The position numbers and the translations under genes were made by a program. DNA of 64,000 bases. Source: Strongylocentrotus droebachiensis. Taxonomy: Eukaryota > Echinodermata > Echinoidea > Camarodonta > Strongylocentrotidae. Each line of letters begins with the position of its first letter. The first letter of the stretch is position 1. The DNA lies in NCBI GenBank assembly GCA_035222895.1, contig JAVYIG010007165.1, forward strand, positions 42,166 to 106,165, read 5' to 3'. This document shows positions 37,244 to 49,200 of this stretch, one piece after another. The notes below the pieces were generated by a model. The model saw only the letters and a program-made list of their open reading frames with translations. It made no database searches and was not told the DNA's origin.

Positions 37244-40200
37244 AGAGAGAGAGAGGGGGAGAGAGAGAGACAGGAGAGAAAGATACAAAATACAAAGGGA
37301 GATGGAAGAGAGAAGTATATGGACAAAGAGAAAGGGAGAGAAAGAGAGAAAGGGAATGAAAGAGAGAGAGAAAGCGAGAGAGAGAAAGGGGGTGGGGGGT
37401 GGGGGGGCAGGGAGGAAGGGGGAGATAGAGAGAGATTTAAAATAGAAATATAAACAAATAATGCATACAAAAAATAGAAAATCAATGAAATGCTTTTTGT
37501 AAAAGATGGATTATGACAAAAGTAAAATGGAAGAGGAAGGTACAGGTGAATTCATACAGGGAGAATGAATTAGACAGAGAAGTAGAGAAAGGATAAGATA
37601 GATGATTATAGTTCAACATTCAGTAGGTGATTGTGGTAAATAGTACCACACATTATAATACAGTATGCATTGCAATAACTCAGAAATGAAACAAATGGTT
37701 AGATTTTTTGTTATTGTGGAAAGAATATGTAAATCAACTTAATTTGAGACCCAAATAAGAATGGAATACACGATATAAGCCATGGAATAGATTGAGAAGT
37801 AAACTAATCATACCTACAACAAAGCAGTACAGGTTTAAACTTTCCTTTCTCAAATGTTTGCAGGTATCAAAAGATTAAGCATTTAGTAGAGGATAAGGCA
37901 GTTCACTCCAAATTTTGCCAGCATATTATGAGCTCAAATCAGTTTAGATGACAATTCTTTTTTAAATATAACTGATGATGTTAATAATGGCCTTGATGAA
38001 AGTGATGAAGGTGGTGACAATGCTCAAAATGATGGAAATGACAATGAAAGTGCAGGTTAAATGACTGTGATGATGAAGATGATCATGAAGGTGAAGTGAT
38101 GGTGTCATAATAATAAAATAATAATAATAAAAACGTTACTCATAAAGCGCTTATACCACCAAAGTCTCTAAAGCGCTATAACAAACAAAATAGACTGATA
38201 AACAATTACATATTAAACAAAACAAAAAAGTGCAAATAAAACATACAAGTGAACAGAGTTAATTAATCATCGAAAGCAATTTCGAATAAATGTGTCTTGA
38301 GACTAGTTTTGAATAACAGTTTGGCAGTTTTTGACATTTAAAGGTAGTCTGTTCCAAAGTTCATCAGAAGCCTTGCAAAAAGAGCGTTTACTCACAGCAA
38401 CCCATTTGTTTGAAGTATCAGCTGAATCTGAAGCAAGAAGAAGTGGTGGTTTGAGGTTGTGATGGTCTATCTTGATCACATTATCCTGTTTACCTTGTTG
38501 ACCTAACAAGAATACAGTATATCCCATCAACGGTAACCGCTGAGCTTTTGATTGCTTGTCCTGAAACAAATCATAAAGAAATAACAAAATAGTGTGGTTT
38601 GAATATATACATGACGGTGTAATGATAATGCTCCTATTAATCTGCATAATACTTAAGATGAATCTTTAGTGTGGTTTTGACTGGATAGAAGGGGAGTAGG
38701 GGGTTTCAATTTCATACCCTCACTGCCCTCATCACCCTTATCTAAACAAATGTCTGATCAATTTTTTGCAAGGTCACTTATATCAAACTCATGGGGAAAA
38801 AAAATTGCCAGACCTATAACAAATCAAACAAAAAGGTAGATGACCTGAAATGGATAAGATAAAGTAAATTTTGAGTGGGTATGGAGTCTGTCTGGGCGAT
38901 GTGACTGAATTTATATTAAGACTAAGCTGCATCTCAGAGTACTTTGGCAATCTGATTAAGGTAAAGTATTTCTTTAGAACTGTATGTTTTACAGACAGGT
39001 AGCTGTCACCAATGTTTAGGAGTATGCCTTTTCTGACAGGCTTACACCAGCATAAAGAAGACATATTGTGAAGGACTAATAGTTGAATGATGAACGACAA
39101 ACACATGAGAGAGACAGAGATGGAAGATTTAAAGACACCTACTTTATATGACTTGTAGATGAAGAGTTGGCCATCTTTAGCGATGCAATAACGCTTTTCC
39201 CACTTGCCGCCGACACTCTTGATTGTACTGAAGAAGTTGTTGAGCATAAGCAGCCTGTCTATGAGATCAATGTCTTCTTCATGGCTGTGATCTTTCTTGA
39301 ACTCATCCAGTTTGTCAACTTTAGGTTTCTTCCGTTTCTCTCTGAAAAAATAAGAAACAAACATATTCTTAGCAAGAAGCACCGTTACCAAAATATCACT
39401 GGGGCTCCAATTTAAATATGCAAGGTGCTCAAGGCACTCCAATATTCAATATTACCCCAGCTGTAGCTAGGCTTCCATTTTCAGTGCTCAGCGCATTCAT
39501 GGAATTTCTACCAGTACACGGTTTAAAACTGGGCAGAGAGTGGCAAATGTAGATTAATGTCTTCCCAAAGGACACTAGTGCCGCCCTGGGGCTTGAACCC
39601 ACGATGGTGGTAAGCGCTTCTTAAAGATGAAGTTGAGTTCTGGTCATGCGATTGCATTGTGAAAGAAACGGTGTGGAACCGACCAGTAAAGGTTGATCAT
39701 CTAGCATATAAGAATTTGTGTGTATTGCAAGGTTCTGGAATCATCAAAGATAAGAAATTTGGCCAAGTCTTGGTAAAGTTACAAATACTGTACAAAAAAA
39801 AAGATGTATATGGGACTACACGAACAAGTGGCGTAAAAAGCCGGCCCCCCGATTTTTACGATGTTACATGCATATTTATAATATGAAGGCATTTGAAGAG
39901 CCATGCTTTTCAGGGAACATGTCTTATCTGATGATCTTCCACACTTGCATAAAAAGAATGATTAATGCTCACTAATTATTTTTCACCTCTTCCCAGAACT
40001 CAACCTTCTCTTTAAGCATCGTTTTTATTATTATTTTATTATTATTCACAAAAGTAAGGAAGCTACATGTAGGCCAGAGTTATATTGGTCTGTAATCCAG
40101 GCCCTGACAATGTCTACCGGAGCTTGGATCCACCATGAAATTTTGGCCATCATTTTGACCTGAACAAGCCATATTTTACATGTAGGTATGTATATATTCA

Positions 40201-43200
40201 ATGCAAAATCTATACTGCCATCCTACAGTGTATGTGTAGACATTGATTAGCATAGCCAAAACGGTTTTCGGCAACAGGTATTCAGTTACTTTAGAGAAAG
40301 CAAACCATTACGACTCAGGCCTTTTAACAGATCTGACTGTAACATGCCTGTAAAAATGAATTATATACAGATCATAGGTTTCTCAATTACATCGAACCAC
40401 CTAAAGGTACACATTAGAAGCAGAAAGTGGTCTTTCATAATTATCAGTTTTAACCCCCTTCCCCCCTCCCTCTCCACCACCTCTTGAAGAGAGCATGTTG
40501 CTACTTACAGTAGAAGCAGAAAGTGATCTTTCATAATTATCAGTTTTAACCCCCCCCCCCCCCCCATCCCCCTCCACCACCTCTTGAAGAGAGCGTATTG
40601 CTACTTACTGTTGATGATGATACCCATCCCTCCCCTCCAACACCACCACCTGCTACTTACTGTTGATGATGATCTTGATCAACATCTTCTACATCCTCAT
40701 AGTCGGTTGAGTCACTGTTGAAATCATCCTCATTATTATCTAAACAAAAGAACAGACGAAGATCGTCAATCAAAAGAACAGACGAAGATCGTCAAACAAA
40801 AGAACAGACGAAGATCGTCAATCAAAAGAACAGACGAAGATCGTCAATCAAAAGAACAGACGAAGATCGTCAAACAAAAGAACAGACGAAGATCGTCAAA
40901 CAAAAGAACAGACGAAGATCGTCAATCAAAATCGTTTGATGCTGCTCATGATTTTACAGGCTGTCAAAGCATACAAGTATGTGTACACTCAATAATAATG
41001 TGGTTTGTCCATAATTCAAATCTACATAACCAGTTGCTTTTCTATAATAGGGTAACATTGTGACATAATTGCAAGAAACTGAGTCTTCTACAGCATATAC
41101 ATGTGTAATTCATTTCAAAGTAGGTATTCCATGTAGCTTGTTTCAAAATGTATCACTGGCAGCTAGGGGTCCACTACACATGGGCCCTGTATTATATTTA
41201 GTTGCGATTGATTATTAAAGACGATGCCCTGGACCCCCACAAGATGATTGGTGAAGATCACTCCTGACCCTACATGCTTGGTGTGAAGAGGGTCTGCACA
41301 AACAGACCGTACAAACATCAATATAGCCCCAAAAGAAGAAGAAAACATAGTAAAGAATGAGGATCCTTGTTTACAGCATATATCGAACCTTCTTGGTTCA
41401 ATACAAACCTATATGTACATGTACATGTATTTACTTATTGGGATGTTTAGCAATAATTTTGTGGATATGTTCCTTGTATGTAGCTCAAACAAATAATTAA
41501 TTTCATTATAAATGTTCTTCATTTACCTGACACTGCTCTATACAACAAGTTTATATTTGGTTAGAGAACATCCTGCTTTCGACAAGAAACTAGGACTATT
41601 TGTTTTCAATGTAATTTTTGTCATTTTCATTATTACCATCATTTTTACAATATCCATGGCAGTGAATAAATCATAAGGAATGGTCCGATCAGAAATCATA
41701 AATGAATGCATTTGAATTCAAAGCATGAATAATTAATATCACATCAATCCACCTCTGGGAGGAAGAGGGTTGTGGGATTAACAAAGGCTTAAAAAAAGGA
41801 ATAAATTTGCTTTGCCTTCTCAAATTACTTCATTCTATCAGACAAATCTAACATACAATGGTATGAATAAATATTACACAACACACAAAAAGTGACAATT
41901 TAATTCATTGTGTGAAAAACAATTCACATTTAAACACTTGCTATTAACTCAAATATTACAATGCTTAAATAATTCCTTATTTATAACTGGCCCAGTGTGA
42001 TCATGCAACATAAGTAGATTCAATCTATTTGTGCTCTTTTGCTCTTCCTTCTAACTACAAACTGTGCAACCCATAATATTTTAGATCAAAGTACATTGTA
42101 GTAATGTCAAAGTTGAACAAAGTATCAAAAACAAAAATAAAAAGCAAAAATAATAATGTGGTACAAATGGCCTTTTATGATCTGCAATGTTAGTGTATAA
42201 TATGTGTATAGCAGGATGTCAGAAATAGGGCAAGGTGGATCAATAGTGAATAATTTTTTTATATGTAAAAGTGAAAGTTTTTTTTCCACTTGTCATACAC
42301 AATATCAGCAGGTTGAAACTCAAATATCATTCTTCACAGGTTAGAAAAAAATGACAAGGGTGCAGAATTGATCCAAACGTGCTATTTTACAGCACCTGTC
42401 TTTGATCTACTGGGTCTGAGGTCCGGCATTGACTTTGAATGGCTAGTTTTTAGGCACAGCTTTCGCTTCTTCAATAAGTTACATGTTAATACTCGCTTTC
42501 TCAAGGTGACATATGACGATGATCGATTCCGACCTTGGCTAACTTCTATTGATGTATCTACTTCTGTTGTACAGGAACAAAGAGTATATTATGTCATTAC
42601 TTTCTCTTATTCTCTATTTACAAGACTTTGGTATTAGACAGAAAAATATGTATGTATTTTTCAGAAGAAATTGTATGAGGGGAAATATGCGTAGAGTGAT
42701 AATTATTAAAACTATTGAATATGAAATGATTTAAAGGTACTATTGATACTTCAAATGGTCACAAATCTTTGCAGTTATTCTTAAATTTGTTCAATAACAT
42801 ACAAACATAATTATCTGTAGAATTAATTCATCATTAAAACAATTCAATCAATATTTTGGAGCTAAATAAAGCCCAGGCCTGATGGACAATCAACAATACT
42901 AAACAGATGTTATACAATACATACATGGTTATATTACCTAATTCCAAGGCATTTCTTACCAGGTTTTTCTCCTTTTTGTGGGAAGACAAATGTGTTTCCG
43001 CTTCCTTCATCACTGCATGAACCAGGAGGCATGGAGCCCTGAAAGATTAAGCATACAAATATTGAAATAACAGCAGCATTATGACACAAGGCAGCCAAGC
43101 CATGACACTGTTATCTCATATCCTTTTCTTTGTTTACCTTTTTATAAATGAAATGTGTTTATTGCTGGATTTTGTGTATTTGACATATTTTGTTTATGTA

Positions 43201-46200
43201 TTCGGCAACACACTGTATAGATGGGAATATGGATATAAATAAAGTCATTAAAAAAAGTACTGTATTTTAAGTATACTATTCCACTGAATAAAGATTTAAG
43301 CTTGATATATCTATGTCTTTGAAGGGATTACATGTATGTTTCAAATTAAGATTTAAGCCCCACTGCACTACTTGTAGCTACTTGCGCCCTCTATAGAGCA
43401 AACAATGCCTAATCGGTGACCATTGGTCCCCCATGATCCTCTTTTTCTGATGTTAATTGAAAGCTGATTTGATGAGATAACCACCTGTCAGTGACTTTGT
43501 AGGGAGGTCTAATCCCCCTGGCCTAACTAGTACAGACAGGCTTAAACTTTATCAGCTAAACTCATCGTTGAATGAACAGTGTTGGTCAGAGATGGTTTAA
43601 GCTGTAAATGTATGAAAGTGTGTAAGTAACAACCAAGTTACTGGATGAAAACCATATGAATTCATTCCAGCATGAATTGCTGTCACACAATCTGGCAACA
43701 TCACTACTGCAAATATGAAATACATGTAAGTCCTGGTTTATGTAAATGTTTGTATCAATTGCTGCTCTAATAACATTAGTTTAATTTACATTTAAACAAA
43801 AAAAGAAAACTCTTTCTGAAACACTTACCATCCCAGCTGGTATATCCTCAATATAAACAAACTCAAAGCTATCATACGCATCCATACGAACTGATCTTTG
43901 AAAATCTACACCAACTTTCAGCATTCAAAAGCACATTACATAAGATGTATCCCTATTTTCAGTTTCCACCCATTCAAAAGTTTAAAGATAGATACTGTAT
44001 ATCCAGGAAATACGTTAATTCACCAACCCCTATACAGGTAATATTAACAAAGACAAGACAGTTGCACATTGGGTATTCTGAGTTCTGACTAAGTAATCAG
44101 TTCCTGACTAATGTTGTAGATTGACCAGTGACTAATTAATAGCGTTACGTGCAAACATGGTCTCATTTCCTCCTGCACACAGTAGATAAATCTTTTCCAC
44201 TTTATCAAGCTAATTGCTTTCATAACATTCTAAGGGAGTACACACTAGATACAATGTTTTTTTAATTTTAAATATGAATTCAAATGAATGTTGAATCAAC
44301 GTACCAGTCACTATCTTCTGTTTTAATCAGTTCAGTGATTCAAAAATACACACAAAAAGTAAAAATTACATGTTGTTCCAGAGGGGCTTACAAAGAGCTC
44401 GAGATTGTTAAAAACAAGTATGCCCTGGTGAAAATAAAATAAATCAAATTGCTATAAACATACATACAAATTATCAAAATGGAAAATGTCACTGTTTGTA
44501 TGAGAACATTTTAGTAAGCATATTTCACCTTAATGTATTTGAAAGAACATTGTCACTGCAATCTTGAATCACATTAGAATGAAATTATAAAATACCTGAT
44601 CTCAGTCTTACATGTACATCTTTTCTCAAGTAAATTAAAGGGCCACCCCCTTTCACCCTCATACAGTGCACAGTCTCAGTAGGGGAGTGCAGTACTTGCT
44701 ACACATCTTACATAACAGAGAACTTCTTGTAACAGAGATCTCTCTCATGTATGATGTAGAGGCTACTTTTCAATGCATGTATATGATATTCCAATTCTTC
44801 TTTTCCTTTCACTCATTACGACCCCCCCCCCCCCCCTCCAGTATTTGTAATATTGCAATAAGCGTTGGCCCATTTATACTTCACTAACCATTGGTATGAA
44901 TGAGGTTGGCCCTTTTATACTTCCCTAACCATTGGTATGGATGAGGTTGGCCCTTTTATACTTCAATAACTATTGGTATGAATGAGATTGGCCCTTTTAT
45001 ACTTCACTAACCATTGGTAGGAATGAGGTTGGCCCTTTTATACTTCAATGACCATTGGTATGAATGAGGTTGGCCCTTTTATACTTCACTAACCATTGGT
45101 ATGAATGAGGTTGGCCCTTTTTTTAATACTTCACTAACCATTGGTATGAACAACATTGGCCCTTTTATACTTCACTAACCATTGGTATGAATGAGGCACA
45201 GGAAGTGAGAAGCCTGTGTGCTGAATCATATGCAGTCAAGTACTAAATTATAAGTATTTATAGCCAAACATAAAACTGGGAGTCTGTGGTTAGTTTAATT
45301 AAAATCCATTCCAGTTCATTTAATTAAAAGAGTACAAACCCTCTGGGTGTGGCATCGGGGATAAATATTCGAGTCAATCAAGGTTACAGCAAGGCATGTC
45401 ACATGAAATTTGGTTAAAAAGATTTCTGATGAATTTTTTGATGTGCAAATCATTAAGCTGTCAGCCAGGTCATGTGTATTAATCTTTGATATAAGTCTTG
45501 ATTTGTGTGTACATGTATAGCCATTACTTCCCATGGTTAGCACTTGCCAGCACTTAGCTTTTAAACTAATTCTAGAGCATGAGGTCAAGACACATTCAAA
45601 TTTGAAGAAAATTCCAAGACTTTTGCACCTTTTTAAAGAGGCATTTACAATTGTTGTATATATACATAAAGCATTTAAATTACTTTTAGTAACCAAGGAA
45701 TATTGAACATGAAAAACCCAGAAAGAATAAATGAACTTGAGATGCAAACTTCATCAATTGGTTAGTGCATTTGGTTCCAAATTGCTTTCTTTTGTTTTTG
45801 ATATGTGCTCAAAGGCAGTAAGAAATACATTCAAAGAGAAAGGAAAATAGCTCTGTTTAATACTGTAACTGCAAATGCTGCAGATGATCAATACCATAAA
45901 TCTAGCTAGTGTTAGAGCAGTCAAAATCATGTGACAAAACAAAGACAAATGGAGTGCCTAAACTCACAAAAAACATCAAAAGCAAATTTGTTTAGTTACA
46001 TGGCAAGCTTTGGGGAAGTTGAGAAGAGCCCCTTCTCATAAAGAAACAATGCAACCTCAAATCAATCGCAACTGTGCAATTCAAATAGATAGGAAATCTG
46101 TGATTGATTGCATTGATAGCAGCTATTAATCAGACAGGGCCTAGACACAAGACTTTAGTAGGGGTAGCAAGTGAATGGAATGATTTTCCAATATGACACG

Positions 46201-49200
46201 CTTTGGTCAATTTAAATGAAGGTAATGGGAAGAGAGAAAGATTACTACAAACCCTTCCTGATTCTTGATCATCTGGATCTTCATAAAAGTCTTCATTCTC
46301 GTCTATGACTCTCTTGATTGGAGGTCTGCTGGCTATGGAAGGCAATGCTGGTGGTTCATCTTGCACTGGCACCTCATAGAAATCTTCAGGAGGTCTATTC
46401 AAAGATAGTTACAATTCAATTGGATTCAACACAGCATCAGAAAGATGTCCCCAAAGATGTAAACTTTGAAATAAAAAGAATCTCATAAAATAGTGAGGTG
46501 TAATCAAATAGGAAATCGTTGCCTGGCTGGCAGAAGGGCGTTAGCTCTGGTAAAAATTTCTGGTAAAAAATGAAGCATTAAGCAGAAGGGCTTTAGCACT
46601 AAATGGCCTCAAACTTTTATACAACTGACTTATTTCCGAGAAAAAAATTGTGGCCGTGTTCTACTATAACATTTCTATTAGTCATTGAAATTTTGGGAGG
46701 GAAAGCAGTTTAAATATAAAACAAATCTTTAAATGCGAATAATTCGAAAAGTATTGTTTGAGTTGCTTGCGCGCTAAAGCCCTTCTGCCAGCTGGCCGAC
46801 GAAATATGGAACACAAGATCAGTTCAAAGTCATCTAAACAAATGTAGGTACAGAAGTCTATGATTACATGAAGAGGAACAATTCATTTCAGTTCCATCTC
46901 ATTAAATATGCTATCCAAATGCTTTGCCTACAATCTTTCACACATTTTCACAGTAGGAACACAAACATTTAGAGAACTTGTTCATAAACTATTTAAATAC
47001 ATCTATCCCTCTACTAAAATATTGGTAAATCATGAAAATCAGTATTGATTTTATTATTTACGATATAAATCTACGTATCTACCTATTCTACTTTGCTATT
47101 GTTGCACCTCAACATTGCATAACCGAAACTTAAAACACATCGCCAAATTGCTCATACCCCCCCGCCCAAAGGCGCCCTCCGTGACCCTTGCGTCCGAGCG
47201 CCGCCAACGTAACCTCTTCCTCTTATCACGAGTTCCCTAGGACACACCTTGGTAAAGGCGCTGGGGATGGAGGGAGGGAAAATAGGTAGATACGTAGATT
47301 TATATCGTAAATAATAAAATCAATACTGATTTTCATGATTTACATCAATAAATCAACGTATCTACCTATTCTACTTTGCTAAAGACCAGCACAGATTAAA
47401 GCCGGGTGGTAAAAACCAAGCAAACATATCAACTTGATGAGAAATAGACGACGAAGCCGACTTCAGAGAAGCGACCGCAAAAGCTCGTCCGCCCGCGGGC
47501 ACATCTTTGAGGCAAAAAACAGTAAAAGAACTTGGAGACTTCCAAAAAGCTGCTTTACAGATATCTCGAACTGAAACTCCGATGAAAAGAGCCCAAGACG
47601 TACTGACACTGTGAGTATCATGGGCACGAGGAGTCCTGCCAGGCGTCAAGGCCTCAGGGCCCGCCGCCTTGATAGCCAAGACTAACCACCTGGAGATCTT
47701 ATCCCGAGATGCCGCCGAAAGTGGCTCTCGAGAAACCAGAAAGAGCTGATCCGACTTGCGAAAAGGCTTCGTCTTGTAAAGATACCATTTGAGGGCGCGA
47801 ACGGGACACCACAGTCCGTCCCCGAAGACCGAAGAAAAATCCGACAAGGGATGAAGCACCACTTCCACTGAACCCGACGTGTCAGACTGATTCTAAGCAA
47901 TAAAAGAAGCCTTGGGAATCAAACGAACCCCACGTCCTTCCCAGCGGATATGCCCAGGGGTAACTGAAAGGGTATGAAGTGAGCTCCTACGCTGACCAGA
48001 AGTGATTGCCATGAGAAAAACCGTCTTGACCGTAGTAAGCAGAAGCGTCGCAGAACACAGCGGTTCGAAGGGAGGGCCAAAACCTTGGGTAAACTCCACA
48101 CTGGCGTCAGAGGTCTGAAGAAGGGTCTCTTAAGGAAGAAAGACTTCAAAAGAGCCGCTAGCTGAGGAGCAGAAGAAACCGAAGATAGCAGACCGATAGC
48201 CACAAATCGTTGACAGAGCTCTCCCCTTGTCATACAAAGAGATCAGAAAGTCAGCAATAGAAGGTAAAGACGCCTCTCTAGGGGCGACGCCCACCTCCTC
48301 ACACCAAGTGTGAAAAACATCCAACCATGAGCTGAAAACCGTCCTGGTCGACTCTCGTCTACTCTGGACTAGAAATTGTGCAGCACGTTCGGAGAAACCT
48401 GACGAACGAGCCCTCTTCCCGATAACCGCCAAGCGGTCAGACGGAGGATTTCCGGCCGCTGGTGTAGAAACCCAGACAGAGGTTGCGACACCAGATCCGG
48501 ATGACACGGCAACGACCACGGAGTCCCCACCAGGAGGGTCAGGAGGTCCTGAAACCACGACCTCGCCGGCCACCAAGGAGCTATGAGAATCATCATCGCT
48601 TGATCGTCCCTGATCTTCCAGAGCACATGGGGAAACGACGCGAACGGGGGAAAGGCGTAAGCCCTCCATCCCTCTACGGGATCGCGAAAGCGTCCAGAGC
48701 AAAAGCTCCTGGTTCCCGGACTCTCGAGAAAATCGAGGAAAACGATGGTTGAGCGAAGTTGCGAAGAGATCGATGTCGAGAACACCGAACACTCTCCTCA
48801 GTTGCCTGAAGACAGTCGGAGTCAGAGTCCACTCCGAGGGAAGGCACTTGCCTCTGGAGAGAAAGTCCGCTAAGATATTCTCTTCGCCCGGGATATGTGA
48901 TGCAATCGGGAACACCCTCGCCCCCTTGCACCACGCCCAGAGTTGAGAGGCCAACTCGTTCAGAGCCACAGAAAGAGTGCCTCCTTGTCTGTTGATGTAC
49001 ACCATCACCGATACGTTGTCCGTAAGAATCAGAACCGAACGACCCACCCGACGAGCACGGAAGTGACGAAGCGAAGCAAACACTCCCATGAGTTCCAACA
49101 CATTGATGTGGGGCAGAAATTCCAGATGACTCCAGTCTCCTGAAATCATTGACCCCTGGCAATGACCTCCCCAAACCAACAGCGACACGTCCGTGGTGAC

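Noticed and set aside
37171-37485. Ser/Leu/Pro-rich minus-strand frame of 104 codons
   Set aside because: Translation of the GA microsatellite.
42368-42734. Two overlapping plus-strand frames in intron 6
   Set aside because: No family similarity, no splice context, and they lie antisense within a supported intron.
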